A stretch of 39,226 nucleotides of DNA from Hassallia byssoidea VB512170 (GCF_000817785.2 NZ_JTCM02000060.1:1-39226), one strand, 5' to 3'; positions 1 through 11,902 are shown, counted from the stretch's first letter. A program made the numbers and translations. Notes: generated from the sequence alone by a model not told the origin.

Positions 1-250
1 CTTCTCCCAAAGGGAGACGCTTGCGCGAACGAGAGGCTTCTCTTCGAGACGCTTCGCGAACGCCAACGGCAACTTTGCATAATCGCGAACGGAGGAAGCC
101 TCCGCTCAACGCGGCTGTCGCCCAAGTCAACGAGTTCCCGTCTTGGCGCCTTGCGTCGATGGGAATCTCGTTGACCCCTTTGGGGTCGGGAGACCCGCCC
201 ATGCGACTGGCTCAACTTTCCGCTTTTCGCTTCTTTAAAACAGCCTATTA
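1..250. repeat. GC-rich dispersed-repeat block
   Basis: This stretch is a mosaic of short GC-rich words such as GAGACGCTTCGCGAACG, AGGCTTCTCTTCGAGACGC and TTGACCCCTTTGGGGTC. They recur in other intergenic parts of the window (for example around 30650 and 16600). The reading frame across it is made of repeat words and has no recognisable protein character, so I call no gene here. Confidence 0.5.
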
Positions 251-302
251 GATTGTGTGACTTCTGTCAGCCAAATGGTAAGTGGGCGAAACTAAACGTA
301 AT

Positions 303-391
303 AGGACTTACGCAAAGAAAGGCAACCGCAATCTTAGCGGCAAGCCGAGGCGATCGCGTCTAGGTTATTTGGTCTTAAAAGCGTAAGTCCT
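303..391. repeat. MITE-like element with 11-bp inverted ends
   Basis: The ends AGGACTTACGC (303-313) and GCGTAAGTCCT (381-391) are perfect inverted repeats around about 67 bases that include a HIP1-like site. Small elements with these ends recur in filamentous cyanobacterial genomes (from memory). No ORF lies inside, so if mobile it would depend on a transposase elsewhere. It sits just beyond the rpoC2 terminator. Confidence 0.6.
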
Positions 392-394
392 AAA

Positions 395-428
395 GTAAAA
401 AAATAAAAAACCCTCCCATTTGGGAGGG
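395..428 (-). terminator. intrinsic terminator of the rpoBC1C2 operon
   Basis: Read on the minus strand, a CCCTCCCA/TGGGAGGG hairpin (411-428) is followed by a T-rich run (395-410). It begins about 40 bases after the rpoC2 stop codon. A strong GC stem followed by a T tract is the standard rho-independent form. Confidence 0.9.
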
Positions 429-469
429 ACGAATGTTGGAATGGTAAAAGAAATTTCACCCTTTACCTT

Positions 470-3400
470 TTATATTTCCTCGTCGAAGTCGTCTTCTTCC
501 TCGTCTTCCTCGTCTTCTTCAAAATCGTCTTCTTCAACAAGGTCGCCAACTTCATCAGCAATCATCAAATCATCCTCATCATCTAAGATTGACGACGATT
601 CTGTACGTCTACCGCCAAATCCTTCTGCCCCAAGTCCAGGAGAATCCAAATTATAAGCGCGAGCTGTGCGGTCATCTAACACCATATCCATCGGGTCATC
701 GACTTCATCCAATACGCTGCTGCTGTCTGCGCTTCCATAGTCGTCAACTATACCCGTCTCTTCATAGGCGTTATACCCAGTACCGGCAGGAATCAATCGC
801 CCGATAATTACGTTTTCTTTCAAACCGCGCAACCAGTCAGATTTACCTTCAATTGCCGCTTCCGTCAACACCCGCGTTGTTTCTTGGAATGATGCCGCCG
901 AGATAAAGCTGTCGGTATTCAATGATGCTTTGGTAATCCCCAATAATACTGGGGTATACTGCGCCCTCGCACCGCCGGTGATTGCCATTGCTTCATTCAC
1001 CTGCTCAATTTGCCGCAGTTCTACCAACTCTCCGGGCAACATCGTTGTGTCACCCCCATCATCTACCCGCACTTTCGCGGTCATCTGCCGCACAATCACT
1101 TCGATGTGCTTGTCGGCAATATCAATTCCTTGAGATTGATACACCATTTGCACTTCGTTCACCAAGAAAGTCTGCACCTTCTGCAAAGCAAGACTTGCAC
1201 AAGCATACACCCCATCTTCAGAACCAAGACTAAAGAACACCTCCAAAATTTCGTGCGGATTGGCAGGACCGTCACTCAACGGCTCTCCTGCTGCGACGGT
1301 CGCACCATCTGTCAGCACCAAATTTTGCCCAGGTCCTAAAGGATAATCGGTGACAACACCATTCGGCTCGATGACTTTAGCAGCGATCGCCTCATCACCA
1401 TCACCATATACAACCGATACTTCCCCGGCTCTCTTTGCCAAAATACACGCCTCTTTTGGCTTGCGTGCTTCTAGCAATTCCTCAATTCTCGGCAAACCTT
1501 GAATAATGTCTCCCGTCTTCGCCCGTTCAAACACCAACAACACCAAATTATCACCGCGTTGCACCAAATCCCCATCCTCTATCTGCAACACCGCTCCCGG
1601 CGAAACTCGATAAGGACGACCAATGCGAATCGACACAGTGTAAGAAGAGGCAGGGGGGAAGGGGGCAGGGGGCATGGGGGAAGAGGGGGAAGAGGCAGGG
1701 GGCAAGGGGGAAAGATTTCTCTCTTCTGCTCCCTGCTCCCTGCTCCCTGCCCCCTGCCCCTCTCCCTTCTTCACTTCCAGCACTTGCCCAGACAAAGGAG
1801 CAAATACTCCTGGGGCAATTTCCGAACCCTCTACCAGCAAGTCCCCCTTCTTCACCTTCGGCGCACTTGTCGTGTTCACCGTCACCATGTCCGTATGACG
1901 CAACACCAAACAGCGACGCACTGTTTCGCTTCCTTTTTGCACTCCCCGGACAATACCCCCCTCCTTACACAAAATTTGGGTACGGGCAACTACAGCACCA
2001 GGAGCGATACTTGCTTGTGCTTCCACCTCCAAACTCGTAGTCGTGCTACCTTGAGTCGCATCGGCGGTAATGTCGCGACGCACTATCAAAGATTCCAAAA
2101 TCACCAATTGCAAACGAGAAGTTTCCGAACCCTCACCATCACTCAACAACTCAATATCCGCTGCTAATGGCGAAGCGTTGTGGTCGGCGTCACCCTCAGT
2201 CTCAATTTCCAACACCAGTTGCGTCCGCAGCAACTCCACGCCTTCCACCGACTTAACCCGCTCAGAATCTTTATAAGGCAGTCGTTGCACCGCCCGCAAC
2301 TCAATACTGCGCCCCGTCTGCTGACTAACCGATGTCGTTGAAGGCACATCCGGATTATTCGGTACCGCGAACTCTTCTACCGGACGACTCAGCAGCGCAG
2401 GACCTTCTGGCGACTCTATATATTGGATGTAGCGCAGTTCGCTCACCACTTGCCCCAATAACTCCTCACCCGGCTGAACAAAAGTATTATCTCGTCCAAT
2501 CACCGCTTCCGGGTCGTCCACCATCAGCAGTTCTCCGGGCTTAATCACCACCTCCCTCAAAATGTCGTTTTTCTGGGTGACTTCCACCACGCCGTTGTTT
2601 GATGCGAATATATCCTTAACAACTTCTGTGCCAGCCTCCACATACTGACCGTCTTCCACCAACAGCAGCGATATATCTTTATTTACCTCATGAGTTTCTT
2701 CCGGAATCCACAATAATGTGCCTCCTTGAACTACCTCATAACCCAGCTTCGCCTTGCCTTTTTTCTGCACCTCCACACCGGCGTATTTCAACAACCCACC
2801 TGTATTGGTGCGATAGCGATCGTCAATTAACTCCGCCACAACTTGACCATTTTGCACTTTTGTGCCTGGAGTTGCTCTGAGGTTAAAGACTTGGTTGTGA
2901 GCAGTGGAAATAAGGTAATTATTGCGACCTTGGGAACTTTGCACCGTCACCGTTGCCTGATCCAAAACCACACTAGCGGTGATAATCTCAATTTCCCTAG
3001 TACTCTTACCCACTTGCGCTTCTGGCAAGCGGACTATACCGCCATGTAAAGTAGTTAACTTGGTTTCTGCCAAGACACCATTTGTCTCAATTGCATCACC
3101 ATTATTCACTACCAACTCCGCTCCAGGTGGCAAGTTATATACTTCCCCAGACAAAATCCAAATCAAACCACCCCGCGCCGCTGTGGTCGTTGTGTTGCCT
3201 TGACGGTCTGTTTTTTGCTCTGGCACCACTTCCGCAAACTGCACTTCCCCAGCCAAATCGCTGGCGACATCTTTAACAGCCTTTTCAGTATTTGCCCGAG
3301 TTGTCCGTCCGCCAAGTGCCACTTCTGCCAGCAACTGACCAAGCTTTACTTGCTGCCCATCGACTATATATAGTGTCGAACCTTGGGTAACGGCAATTTC

Positions 3401-4594
3401 AATTGAACCAGATGTCGTTTCCAACGAAAGCGTACCGTTTGCTTCCACAAACAGCGAATCTTCCCCGTGTCGAGTGCGATATGCTCTGGTTTTCAACTTG
3501 CGCGGCAGGCGAATGGTACCATCTTTTTCGGCACGCACTTGTTTTGCTACTTCCCCGGTGAATACACCACCAGTGTGGAAAGTCCGCATCGTTAGCTGCG
3601 TCCCCGGTTCGCCGATACTTTGAGCGGCAATAATTCCTACCGCTTCACCCAAATCTACCATCTTCGCGTGTGCCAAACTCCAGCCATAGCAGTGTTGGCA
3701 AACACTACGCGCTGCTTCACAAGTTAAAGGCGATCGCACCACCACCGATTGCACGCCGCTTTTTTGAATCTCGTGTGCTAACTCGTTACTAATTGGCGTA
3801 TTGCGCGGGGCAATTATTTGTTTGGTGGTGGGATGCACCACATCTTCTGCCACTACCCGTCCCATCAAGCGCGTGCCGATGGGAATCAGGATTTTGCCAC
3901 CTTCTATCATCGCTCCGAGGGTAAGTCCCCTGGTAGTGCCGCAGTCAAATTCCCGCACAATCACATCTTGGGATACATCCACCAAACGACGGGTGAGATA
4001 TCCAGAGTCAGCAGTTCTTAACGCCGTATCTACCAATCCCTTACGAGCGCCGTAAGAAGAGATAATATATTCGGTAACGGTCAATCCTTCGCGGAAGTTG
4101 GTTTTAATCGGCAAGCCGATAATTTCCCCTTGGGGATCTGCCATCAACCCGCGCATCCCCACCAATTGGCGCACCTGGGAGATGTTACCCCTAGCACCAG
4201 AAAACGCCATCATATATACGGAGTTGAGCGGGTTAGTACTCTTAAAGTGCTTCACCACTTCATCTTTCAGCGCTTCCGATGTTCCGTTCCAAGTATCAAT
4301 TACTTTTTGAAAACGTTCTACTTCCGTAATTTCACCACGTTGATAGCGTTCTTCCGTGGCGCGAATTTCTTCTTCTGCGGCATCGAGGAGCGATCGCTTG
4401 CTTGGCGGCACCATCAAATCATCTACACTAATCGAAACTCCGGCTTTGGTGGCGTAGCGAAAGCCTAAGTCTTTTAACTTATCCGCCATCACCGCCGTTC
4501 GCGCCGTGCCACAATTGGTGAACGCCCAAGAAATTAAATTTCTCAGTTGACCTTTGTCAACGATGCGATTGCGAAAAATCAGTTTTTCAGTCAT
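470..4594 (-). CDS. rpoC2: DNA-directed RNA polymerase subunit beta' C-terminal part (RpoC2)
   Basis: This is the C-terminal half of beta', which cyanobacteria encode as a separate gene. The protein is 1374 residues from the chosen start MTEKLIFRN. Visible parts are the zinc-site cysteines (C218 and C292/C299/C302), the trigger-loop helix near 323-343 ([21 protein letters not shown] region), a very long SI3 insertion of hybrid-motif repeats, then the closing trigger-loop part with [21 protein letters not shown] near 1030. The frame stays open 31 codons further upstream, but that stretch translates heptamer repeats (MPIAQCPLP...), so I place the start at 4594. No clear Shine-Dalgarno precedes it. 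Residues about 940-984 (1644-1776) are a low-complexity Pro/Ser/Ala/Gly insert encoded by another repeat array. The C-terminus is strongly acidic ([17 protein letters not shown]). It is the last gene of the rpoB-rpoC1-rpoC2 operon. Confidence 0.98.
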   Translation of the reverse strand: MTEKLIFRNRIVDKGQLRNLISWAFTNCGTARTAVMADKLKDLGFRYATKAGVSISVDDLMVPPSKRSLLDAAEEEIRATEERYQRGEITEVERFQKVIDTWNGTSEALKDEVVKHFKSTNPLNSVYMMAFSGARGNISQVRQLVGMRGLMADPQGEIIGLPIKTNFREGLTVTEYIISSYGARKGLVDTALRTADSGYLTRRLVDVSQDVIVREFDCGTTRGLTLGAMIEGGKILIPIGTRLMGRVVAEDVVHPTTKQIIAPRNTPISNELAHEIQKSGVQSVVVRSPLTCEAARSVCQHCYGWSLAHAKMVDLGEAVGIIAAQSIGEPGTQLTMRTFHTGGVFTGEVAKQVRAEKDGTIRLPRKLKTRAYRTRHGEDSLFVEANGTLSLETTSGSIEIAVTQGSTLYIVDGQQVKLGQLLAEVALGGRTTRANTEKAVKDVASDLAGEVQFAEVVPEQKTDRQGNTTTTAARGGLIWILSGEVYNLPPGAELVVNNGDAIETNGVLAETKLTTLHGGIVRLPEAQVGKSTREIEIITASVVLDQATVTVQSSQGRNNYLISTAHNQVFNLRATPGTKVQNGQVVAELIDDRYRTNTGGLLKYAGVEVQKKGKAKLGYEVVQGGTLLWIPEETHEVNKDISLLLVEDGQYVEAGTEVVKDIFASNNGVVEVTQKNDILREVVIKPGELLMVDDPEAVIGRDNTFVQPGEELLGQVVSELRYIQYIESPEGPALLSRPVEEFAVPNNPDVPSTTSVSQQTGRSIELRAVQRLPYKDSERVKSVEGVELLRTQLVLEIETEGDADHNASPLAADIELLSDGEGSETSRLQLVILESLIVRRDITADATQGSTTTSLEVEAQASIAPGAVVARTQILCKEGGIVRGVQKGSETVRRCLVLRHTDMVTVNTTSAPKVKKGDLLVEGSEIAPGVFAPLSGQVLEVKKGEGQGAGSREQGAEERNLSPLPPASSPSSPMPPAPFPPASSYTVSIRIGRPYRVSPGAVLQIEDGDLVQRGDNLVLLVFERAKTGDIIQGLPRIEELLEARKPKEACILAKRAGEVSVVYGDGDEAIAAKVIEPNGVVTDYPLGPGQNLVLTDGATVAAGEPLSDGPANPHEILEVFFSLGSEDGVYACASLALQKVQTFLVNEVQMVYQSQGIDIADKHIEVIVRQMTAKVRVDDGGDTTMLPGELVELRQIEQVNEAMAITGGARAQYTPVLLGITKASLNTDSFISAASFQETTRVLTEAAIEGKSDWLRGLKENVIIGRLIPAGTGYNAYEETGIVDDYGSADSSSVLDEVDDPMDMVLDDRTARAYNLDSPGLGAEGFGGRRTESSSILDDEDDLMIADEVGDLVEEDDFEEDEEDEEEDDFDEEI
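1644..1776. repeat. opposed heptamer arrays inside rpoC2
   Basis: The left arm (about 1645-1714) is built of GGGGGCA and GGGGGAA words. The right arm (about 1724-1774) is built of GCTCCCT and GCCCCCT heptamers. The arms are largely complementary, so the DNA or RNA could fold into a long hairpin. The array length keeps the rpoC2 frame open. The encoded stretch, rich in Pro, Ser, Ala and Gly, interrupts the SI3 region between LEVKKGE and [11 protein letters not shown]. The same architecture appears in intergenic positions elsewhere in the window. Confidence 0.85.
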
Positions 4595-4596
4595 TA

Positions 4597-4793
4597 GTAA
4601 TTGGGAAAAAGGTAATTGGGAAAAAGATAATTGGGAATTGGGCAATGGGCATTGGGCAATGGGCAATGGGCATTGGGCAATGGGCAATGGGCAATGGGTA
4701 ATAGGAATAAAAAGAAGCTACACGTATTTCCATGCCCCATGCCCCATGCCCCATGCCCCATGCCCAATGCCCCATGCCCAATGCCCCATTCCC
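4597..4793. repeat. opposed heptamer arrays, rpoC1-rpoC2 junction
   Basis: The left arm (about 4597-4700) carries GGGCAAT/GGGCATT heptamers. The right arm (4732-4793) carries CCATGCC and CAATGCC heptamers. The spacer holds GGAATAAA (4704-4711) and TTTCC (4727-4731). The arms are near-complementary and could pair over tens of bases. The array fills the whole space between the rpoC1 stop and the rpoC2 start and leaves the rpoC2 frame open. Confidence 0.9.
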
Positions 4794-4795
4794 TA

Positions 4796-6673
4796 CTAAC
4801 TAGCTAACGCTTCTTGGATCGCCTTGTTATAAATAACGCGACCTGGAGTTGTGCGTATATATTGAGAAATCAAATTCCCTGACTTGTCTTGTCTGACACG
4901 ACGGAATTTATACAGCAACGTCCGAGTACCATCGGTATTTTCTTCAACCTTCACGGGTTCGGTATCTGCCACATCAGTTTCTACTTCGCCATCAAACCGC
5001 ACAAATACATAAGCGTGCAAATCAACTTGCTGCTGTTCGTAAGCCATAATCGCGTCATCCAAAGAACCGAAGTATTTTCCTGCGCCCTTTGTCGCATCCG
5101 GATTTTCCGCAGTTAAATAATACGCCCCCAATACCATATCTTGGCTGGGTGTAATAATTGGCTTACCGGTTGCCGGCGACAATATATTGTTAGAGGCAAG
5201 CATCAACAACCGCGCTTCTGCCTGAGATTCCAGCGATAAAGGTACGTGTACTGCCATTTGGTCGCCGTCAAAGTCAGCGTTAAAAGCCGGACACACTAAC
5301 GGATGCAACTGAATTGCTCTACCTTCTACTAAAATCGGCTCAAAAGCTTGAATTCCCAAACGGTGCAGTGTCGGTGCCCGGTTTAACATCACCGGATGCC
5401 CTTCAATCACTTCTTCCAACACATCCCAAACACTGGGGTCGTTGCGAGAAATCAGCTTTTTCGCGGCTTTGATGTTATTCACCATACCAGAGCGAATTAA
5501 GCGATTAATCACAAACGGTTGAAATAGCTCGATCGCCATTTCTCTCGGCAAACCGCATTGGTGGATTTGTAACTTTGGTCCAACGACAATTACAGAACGA
5601 CCCGAATAATCAACCCGCTTACCCAACAAATTCTGCCGGAAACGTCCTTGCTTACCTTCAATAATGTCAGACAAAGACTTCAGCGGTCGGTTATTTGCTC
5701 CTACCACCGTCCGTCCCCGACGACCATTGTCGATCAAAGCATCCACCGCTTCTTGCAGCATCCGCTTTTCGTTTCTGACAATAATTTCCGGTGCTAAAAT
5801 TTCTTGCAGCCGCGCTAAACGATTGTTACGGTTAATTACCCGGCGATACAAATCATTTAAATCGCTCGTGGCAAAGCGTCCACCATCCAACTGCACCATC
5901 GGGCGCAAATCCGGAGGGATTACTGGAATCACCGCCATTACCATCCACTCTGGCAACGAACCAGTAGCGATGAAGTTATCAATCACCCGCAACCGCTTAA
6001 TCAGCTTCGCCCGTTTTTGTCCTTTGGCGTTACCAATTTCTTCGCGCAAATTTTCCGCTTCTTGCTCCAAGTTGATATCAGCAAGCAACCGCAGCAGCGC
6101 TTCTGCCCCAATTCCTACCTCTACACCCTGAAGCTGAGAATCTTCCGCATAAATCTGGTCTTCAATTTCCAGCCACTGGTCTTCACTCAATAGCTGTTTA
6201 TAAGTTAAAGTTTCCGCATTACCTTTGCTGAGGACAACATAAGAGTTGAAATAAACTATCTGCTCGACATCCCGCAAAGGCATATCCAGCAAAATCGAAA
6301 TGTAACTGGGGATACCCTTGAGATACCAAACGTGCGCTACTGGTGCCGCCAGTTTGATATAACCCATGCGGTGACGGCGCACGCGTGATTCGGTGACTTC
6401 CACCCCACAGCGTTCGCAGACAATACCGCGATGGCGCACTCTTTTATATTTACCGCAGTGACATTCCCAGTCTTTCGCAGGTCCAAAGATGCGCTCGCAA
6501 AAAAGCCCGTCCATCTCTGGCTTCAAAGTTCGATAATTAATCGTCTCTGGCTTAGTGACTTCACCTACCACCTGACCGTTAGGCAAAGTTCGCTCGCCCC
6601 AAGTCCGAATCCGTTCTGGGGAAGCCAAGCCGATTTTCACATAGTCAAACTGATTAGTTTGTGCGTTTCTCAT
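4796..6673 (-). CDS. rpoC1: DNA-directed RNA polymerase subunit gamma (RpoC1)
   Basis: This is the N-terminal part of beta', carrying the catalytic centre. It is 625 residues from [19 protein letters not shown], the usual cyanobacterial start. The zinc-ribbon cysteines are C71, C73, C86 and C89. The metal-binding NADFDGD motif at 465-471 holds the three aspartates that bind catalytic magnesium. The bridge to RpoC2 ends at ...[10 protein letters not shown]. The frame is open for 35 more codons upstream to a GTG at 6778. That stretch is Leu/Pro/Phe-rich and translates a CCCTTTC repeat array, so I do not include it, though a weak GAGAAG lies before the GTG. The gene sits between rpoB (175 bases upstream) and rpoC2 (about 200 bases downstream), both gaps being repeat-filled. 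Confidence 0.98.
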   Translation of the reverse strand: MRNAQTNQFDYVKIGLASPERIRTWGERTLPNGQVVGEVTKPETINYRTLKPEMDGLFCERIFGPAKDWECHCGKYKRVRHRGIVCERCGVEVTESRVRRHRMGYIKLAAPVAHVWYLKGIPSYISILLDMPLRDVEQIVYFNSYVVLSKGNAETLTYKQLLSEDQWLEIEDQIYAEDSQLQGVEVGIGAEALLRLLADINLEQEAENLREEIGNAKGQKRAKLIKRLRVIDNFIATGSLPEWMVMAVIPVIPPDLRPMVQLDGGRFATSDLNDLYRRVINRNNRLARLQEILAPEIIVRNEKRMLQEAVDALIDNGRRGRTVVGANNRPLKSLSDIIEGKQGRFRQNLLGKRVDYSGRSVIVVGPKLQIHQCGLPREMAIELFQPFVINRLIRSGMVNNIKAAKKLISRNDPSVWDVLEEVIEGHPVMLNRAPTLHRLGIQAFEPILVEGRAIQLHPLVCPAFNADFDGDQMAVHVPLSLESQAEARLLMLASNNILSPATGKPIITPSQDMVLGAYYLTAENPDATKGAGKYFGSLDDAIMAYEQQQVDLHAYVFVRFDGEVETDVADTEPVKVEENTDGTRTLLYKFRRVRQDKSGNLISQYIRTTPGRVIYNKAIQEALAS

Positions 6674-6682
6674 ATATTTTTT

Positions 6683-6843
6683 GAAGAGGGGCAAAGGGGA
6701 AAGGGGAAGGGGGAAAGGGGTTTTCCAAGAGGGGGAAAGGGAAAAGGAAAAAAGGGGAAAGGCGAAGAGTATCTTCACTCACTTCTCGACTGATTTTAAA
6801 TAACTCCATCCCTTTCCCCTTTCCCCTTTCCCCTTTACCCCTC
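6683..6843. repeat. opposed purine/pyrimidine arrays, rpoB-rpoC1 junction
   Basis: The left arm (about 6683-6768) is GGGGAAA-type and the right arm (6809-6843) is CCCTTTC-type with several exact heptamer copies. The spacer is 40 bases. The arms are complementary. The array removes any purine-rich ribosome site in front of rpoC1, because on the coding strand the sequence next to its start is pyrimidine-rich. Confidence 0.85.
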
Positions 6844-6848
6844 CTTCT

Positions 6849-9800
6849 TTACTCGTCGTCTTCCATCGATTCTCGCGATAGAGATTCGTAAGTTGGGCGT
6901 GGGGGAGTGCGGCGCGTTCCTTGGTCTGCCATCAAATCAACTTCTACATCCAAAGAACTACCGTCAGCTTGGGTTTCCACTTTATGCACGGCTATGTCTA
7001 ACCCCAACGATTGCAATTCTCGCATCAACACTTTGAATGATTCCGGTGTACCCGGTCGCGGAATTGCTTTGCCTTTAACGATCGCATTCAAGGCTTCGTT
7101 TCGTCCTTGCATGTCGTCAGATTTCACAGTCAGCAACTCTTGCAGCGTGTAAGCCGCCCCAAATGCTTCCAGCGCCCATACTTCCATTTCTCCAAAGCGC
7201 TGACCGCCTTGTTGTGCTTTACCACCCAAGGGTTGCTGTGTCACCAATGAGTATGGACCTGTCGAACGAGCGTGAATCTTATCATCCACTAAATGCACCA
7301 GCTTCAACATATAAGCGACACCTATCGTCACCGGTCTATCAAAAGGCTCGCCAGTCCGCCCATCAAACACCATGATTTTGCCAGGGTCATCCGGGTTATA
7401 TACCCAGTTTCTCCCCGTCTCATCTCGTGCTTCTTGCAACTTACCATGCACAATTCTTCTAGATGACTCCTCCCCATACATTTCGTCAAAAGGCGTAATC
7501 TTAAAGCGCACTCCCAAAGTGTGACCAGCCCAACCGAGCAAACACTCAAACACCTGCCCCACGTTCATCCGTGATGGCACGCCCAACGGATTGAGCACAA
7601 TATCCACCGGCGACCCATCCGGCAAATAAGGCATATCTTCCAATGGGAGGATGCGGGAAATAATTCCCTTATTCCCGTGACGCCCTGCCATTTTGTCGCC
7701 AACTTGGATTTTTCGCTTTTGCGCTACATACACCCGCACCACCATATTCGCTCCCGGTGGCAATTCGTCGCCTTGTTCGCGGGTAAATAACCGCACGTCA
7801 ACCACGCGACCTTTTTCACCATTCGGCACTCGCAATGAGTTATCGCGCACATCCCGCGCCTTTTCACCGAAAATTGCCCGCAGCAGCTTTTCTTCTGGTG
7901 GTTGGTCAGATTCACCTTTGGGGGTAACTTTTCCGACTAATATATCCCCCGCATCTACCCATGCCCCAATGCGAATGATTCCCTGTTCATCCAAAGAGCG
8001 CAAAGCATCTTCCCCAACGTTGGGTATTTCTCTGGTGATTTCCTCTGGTCCTAGCTTCGTCTGTCTTGCCTCAATTTCATATTTTTCAATGTGAACCGAA
8101 GTATAAACATCTTCCTGCACCAACCGCTCGGAAATCAAAATCGCATCTTCGTAGTTGTAACCTTCCCAAGGCATGTAAGCGACGACAATATTTTGTCCCA
8201 GCGCTAATTCTCCACCTTCAGTAGAAGATCCATCCGCCAACACTTGACCTGCTACCACCTTCTCACCCATCCGCACCAGCGGCTTTTGGTTCAAACAAGT
8301 GTCTTGGTTAGAACGCTGATACTTAGAAATCTTGTATTTAATTTCGTTTTGGCTTCCCTTAGGACGAACGCGAATTTCTGTAGCATCAACATAAGTTACA
8401 TCCCCATCAGTCCGCGATACAATCACCATCCCAGAGTCACGAGCCGCTTGCGCTTCCAAACCAGTCCCCACTAAAGGACGTTCTGGCTTCAACAACGGCA
8501 CCGCTTGCCGTTGCATGTTCGACCCCATCAGCGCTCGGTTGGCGTCATCATGCTCCAAAAAGGGAATCATGCTGGTGGCAACCGACACAATCTGCACTGG
8601 GGAAACTGCTACATAGTCAACTTGCTCAGGTGTTGTCGTTGTCCAATCTTGGCGATAACGCACCGGCACCGAAGGTCCAATAATGTAGCCGTTTTCATCT
8701 AAGGGGATATCCCCCGTCGCAGTCTGCAAATCGTCTTCTTCATCAGCCGTCATATAAACCGGCTGCACGTCAAACCGCACTTTGCCGTTTTCTACCGGAC
8801 GAAATGGTGTTTCTAAAAAGCCGTATTGATTCACCCTGGCATGAGTTGCCAACGAACCAATCAAACCGGCGTTGGGTCCTTCTGGTGTCTCAATCGGGCA
8901 AATGCGTCCGTAGTGCGATGGGTGAATATCTCGCACCGCAAAACCAGCCCGTTCTCTGGTTAATCCCCCAGGACCAAGTGCCGATAAACGGCGTTTGTGA
9001 GTCAGTTCTGCCAAAGGATTGGTTTGATCCATGAACTGCGACAATTGGGAAGAACCAAAGAATTCTTTGATTGCCGCTACCAACGGTTTCGGGTTAACTA
9101 AAGATGCCGGTGTCAACACTTCCGCATCGGATACTGTCATGCGTTCGCGAATAATCCGCTCTAAGCGGTTTAAACCCACCCGCACCTGGTTTTGCAGCAA
9201 TTCACCCACGCTTCTTACTCGGCGATTTCCCAGGTGGTCGATGTCGTCGGTGTTACCAATATCAAATTCCAGGTTGATTAGGTAATCTACCGCCGCTAAA
9301 ATGTCAACCGACGTTAATACGCGAGTTGTTTCTGGAACTTGCAAACGTAACTTTTTGTTAAGTTTGTAGCGTCCCACCCGACCCAAGTCGTAGCGTTTGG
9401 CATCAAAAAAGCGCGAATCGAGTAACTGCTGTCCTCCCAATACTGTGGGTGGTTCACCAGGACGCAGTTTGCGATACAACTCCATCAAGGCATCTTCTTC
9501 GGAAAATTGCCCTTCTTTTTCGATGGTTTTTTGGAAATATTCTGGGTGACGCAGGGCGTCAAATATTTCGTTGTCTGACAGCGAGAGTGCTTTCAGCAGC
9601 ACTTGCGCCGACAATTTGCGGGTTTTGTCGATGCGTACCCAAACTAAATCGTTACGGTCTGTTTCAAATTTCAGCCATGCCCCCCGGTTGGGGATCAAAC
9701 TAGCAGAGTAAGTGCGGCGTCCGTTTTTGTCGATTTCTGATTTGTAGTATACGCCTGGGGAGCGGACGATTTGATTGACGATTACCCGCTCGGCACCGTT

Positions 9801-10148
9801 GATGATGAAAGTTCCGCGATCGGTCATCAAAGGCAAGTCGCCGATAAAGACTTCTTGCTCTTTGATTTCCCCGGTTTCTTTGTTAATTAATCTTGTCGGT
9901 ACATACATTTGCACCGCGTAGCTACTATCCCGCCGTTTGGCTTCTTCGACGCTGTACTTGGGTTGCTTAAGTCTGTAGTTCTGACCCAAAAAGTGCAGTT
10001 CTAGTTTGCCAGTGTAGTCTGTAATCGGACTAAAGGAGTTAAGTTCTTCTATTAGCCCTTCTTCTAAAAACCAGCGAAAGCTTGAACGCTGGATTTCAAT
10101 TAAGTCGGGTAATAAAAAGGCGGGTTCCATATATGTTTCTTTAGTCAT
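6849..10148 (-). CDS. rpoB: DNA-directed RNA polymerase subunit beta (RpoB)
   Basis: This is the second-largest catalytic polymerase subunit. It has 1099 residues, normal for cyanobacterial RpoB. The start [11 protein letters not shown] at 10148 has AAAGG seven bases upstream. The rifampicin pocket region is at 363-396 ([30 protein letters not shown]) with the usual Asp, His and Ser positions intact. Further on are the conserved [10 protein letters not shown], the [10 protein letters not shown] segment and the C-terminal [15 protein letters not shown] clamp contact. It is the first gene of rpoBC1C2 and is preceded by a 905-base gap after tatD. It ends with the acidic SMEDDE tail just before a repeat array. 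Confidence 0.99.
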   Translation of the reverse strand: MTKETYMEPAFLLPDLIEIQRSSFRWFLEEGLIEELNSFSPITDYTGKLELHFLGQNYRLKQPKYSVEEAKRRDSSYAVQMYVPTRLINKETGEIKEQEVFIGDLPLMTDRGTFIINGAERVIVNQIVRSPGVYYKSEIDKNGRRTYSASLIPNRGAWLKFETDRNDLVWVRIDKTRKLSAQVLLKALSLSDNEIFDALRHPEYFQKTIEKEGQFSEEDALMELYRKLRPGEPPTVLGGQQLLDSRFFDAKRYDLGRVGRYKLNKKLRLQVPETTRVLTSVDILAAVDYLINLEFDIGNTDDIDHLGNRRVRSVGELLQNQVRVGLNRLERIIRERMTVSDAEVLTPASLVNPKPLVAAIKEFFGSSQLSQFMDQTNPLAELTHKRRLSALGPGGLTRERAGFAVRDIHPSHYGRICPIETPEGPNAGLIGSLATHARVNQYGFLETPFRPVENGKVRFDVQPVYMTADEEDDLQTATGDIPLDENGYIIGPSVPVRYRQDWTTTTPEQVDYVAVSPVQIVSVATSMIPFLEHDDANRALMGSNMQRQAVPLLKPERPLVGTGLEAQAARDSGMVIVSRTDGDVTYVDATEIRVRPKGSQNEIKYKISKYQRSNQDTCLNQKPLVRMGEKVVAGQVLADGSSTEGGELALGQNIVVAYMPWEGYNYEDAILISERLVQEDVYTSVHIEKYEIEARQTKLGPEEITREIPNVGEDALRSLDEQGIIRIGAWVDAGDILVGKVTPKGESDQPPEEKLLRAIFGEKARDVRDNSLRVPNGEKGRVVDVRLFTREQGDELPPGANMVVRVYVAQKRKIQVGDKMAGRHGNKGIISRILPLEDMPYLPDGSPVDIVLNPLGVPSRMNVGQVFECLLGWAGHTLGVRFKITPFDEMYGEESSRRIVHGKLQEARDETGRNWVYNPDDPGKIMVFDGRTGEPFDRPVTIGVAYMLKLVHLVDDKIHARSTGPYSLVTQQPLGGKAQQGGQRFGEMEVWALEAFGAAYTLQELLTVKSDDMQGRNEALNAIVKGKAIPRPGTPESFKVLMRELQSLGLDIAVHKVETQADGSSLDVEVDLMADQGTRRTPPRPTYESLSRESMEDDE

Positions 10149-11053
10149 GCCTCTACCTTTATCAATTGTGAATTATCGCTCGTACACTGCACAAGGGCGT
10201 TCGCACATGAAGGAGCCTCTCGTAGAGAAGCCTCTAGGAGAGCGCTTCTCGTCTTTCTTTGGGAGAAGAGAAGCGCGTCTTTGCAGGAGAAGGTTATCAT
10301 CGAAGCGCCGATTTCCGTATTGGAAACTTATTTTTATACCAATTGACTGGCTATAAGTGCCGACAAACAAAGCACAGTAAGCTTTAAGAACTGATTTTGA
10401 CTTTAGCGGGCGATCGCCCCGATTAAAGTCAATTACGGCAAAAATCCTGCTTTTGCGTTGGAGCAATTGCAGATGAAAGATATCTTGTTGATTTTTATTT
10501 GCTTTCCTCACTTCCACTTCTATGGTTAGCGCGTCAATTAGCGCACGAGTGCGCTCTACACTGTTCTGTCTTTTATACACGCACAGCCTTTTTCAAAGGG
10601 TGATGTTAAGAGACTGAAGCAACGCTCCGCTTTTATAAGCTCTAATCAGTATGGCTTTCTCTTGTTGGGTATTAATCACAAGTCAATTAACGGTTAACAA
10701 TTTTTATAGATTAAATACAGATCTGCTTTCAAAGGACAAAATTTTAGCTTTAACGTAGTTGTTTTTGCAGGATGGTCGTGTATTTTTCGCATCCGCATGT
10801 AGAGAGAGGATGAAAAAGTGATGAAGCGTGAAACTTCAGTTTACTAATTTTTAGTTCCTTCCTTAACCATTATGGCGCAAGAAAAACATTTTTGAGGCAA
10901 TAATACTAGCATATTTTTGCGCATGTGCGATTTTTATTTTTTTGCCGATTGAGGTAAGCCACTGCGTTGCGTATTTTATCGCCTATGAGCGCATGTGGCG
11001 TTAGAGTCAAAGTGGCGAAACAATCTTAGGGTGATGTATCCGGCTCACTTGAG
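10149..11053. other. 905-base leader between tatD and rpoB
   Basis: There is no convincing gene. The rpoB promoter and leader should lie here, on the minus strand, but I cannot place the -10/-35 boxes with confidence. Bases 10200-10290 contain a GC-rich repeat (GCCTCTCGTAGAGAAGCC and inverted parts). A HIP1 site is near 10410. The rest (10640-11000) is AT-rich with short direct words such as GCGCATGTG. An open frame of 135 codons on the minus strand (10173-10580) runs through the repeat and has no family resemblance. Confidence 0.5.
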
Positions 11054-11839
11054 CTAGAGTACTAACCCAAATAGTTTACAGGCATTCTCAGTAGTTTGAG
11101 TAGCGATCTGAGCTAGACTTTCCCCACGCAAACGAGCTATAGCTTCTGCTACATAACGCACGTAAGCTGGCTCATTGCGCTTTTCACCTCGTTTCGGAAC
11201 CGGTGCTAAAAAAGGACAGTCTGTTTCAATTAACAAGCGATCTGATTGAACCAACACAGCTGATTGTTGAATGTCTATGGCGTTTTTGAAGGTGACGGTG
11301 CCACTAAAGCTGATATAAAACCCCAAGTCGATAAACCATTGAACTTCTTGTGGTTTTCCACCCCAGCAGTGCATGACACCTCGGATATTGTCTCCTTTAA
11401 GATTCCTCCATTTTTGCAATATGTCTCTCAGTTCTGATGCAGCATTCCGGCAGTGGATAATCACTGGTAAGTTGAGTTCACATGCGATCGCTAATTGAGC
11501 TTCAAACACCAAAAGCTGCTTGTCGTAGTTATCTGCTTTATAAAAATCCAGCCCCGTTTCTCCGATTGCTACCACTTTGGCATCAGAGGTAGCCAAAGAT
11601 AATATTTCCTTTTCTGTTTGGCTATTCCATTTATGGGCATCTAAAGGATGTAAGCCTACAGCAAAGCTGATTTCGGGACATGCGTTAGCTATCGCTTGAA
11701 TGCTGGAAAACTCTGATGGCTCGACGCACGAATGTACTAGACGTACTACACCGGTTTCTTGCCATCGCGATCGCACTGCTGCTAAATCCGGTTGAAAAAG
11801 GTCAAAGTTGAGATGAACATGGGTATCAATCAGCTGCAT
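11054..11839 (-). CDS. tatD: TatD-family metal-dependent hydrolase
   Basis: The 261-residue amidohydrolase-fold protein belongs to the TatD DNase/hydrolase family. Metal-site motifs are in order: DTHVHL (H7, H9), GETGLDFYK (Glu), VIHCRNA (His), GVMHCWGG (His) and ETDCPFLAP (Asp). Family members remove nucleotides from DNA 3' ends in vitro, but the exact cellular substrate is not fixed. The ATG at 11839 has AAAGGA seven bases upstream. It lies 63 bases downstream of rpsT on the same strand. The order rpsT-tatD-rpoB is conserved in cyanobacteria as I recall it. Length and motifs are complete. Confidence 0.95.
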   Translation of the reverse strand: MQLIDTHVHLNFDLFQPDLAAVRSRWQETGVVRLVHSCVEPSEFSSIQAIANACPEISFAVGLHPLDAHKWNSQTEKEILSLATSDAKVVAIGETGLDFYKADNYDKQLLVFEAQLAIACELNLPVIIHCRNAASELRDILQKWRNLKGDNIRGVMHCWGGKPQEVQWFIDLGFYISFSGTVTFKNAIDIQQSAVLVQSDRLLIETDCPFLAPVPKRGEKRNEPAYVRYVAEAIARLRGESLAQIATQTTENACKLFGLVL

Positions 11840-11866
11840 CGAGGGGTCCTTTGTCCTTTTTCAAAG

Positions 11867-11891
11867 CATGAGTCCTGATGACGAACTCATG
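11867..11891. other. stem-loop between rpsT and tatD
   Basis: CATGAGT (11867-11873) and ACTCATG (11885-11891) can pair around an 11-base loop in the short rpsT-tatD gap. No T run follows on the minus strand, so it is not a clear terminator. It may be a processing or attenuation structure. Confidence 0.3.
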
Positions 11892-11902
11892 ACTGTTAAC
11901 AG

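Noticed and set aside
420-656. Poly-serine plus-strand ORF
   Set aside because: It is the antisense reading of the acidic RpoC2 tail and has no family resemblance.
1499-2167. 222-codon plus-strand ORF in rpoC2
   Set aside because: It is a shadow of rpoC2 that passes through the heptamer array. The rpoC2 frame is clearly the real one.
10173-10580. 135-codon minus-strand ORF upstream of rpoB
   Set aside because: It runs through a GC-rich repeat, has no ribosome site and no protein-like conservation that I recognise.
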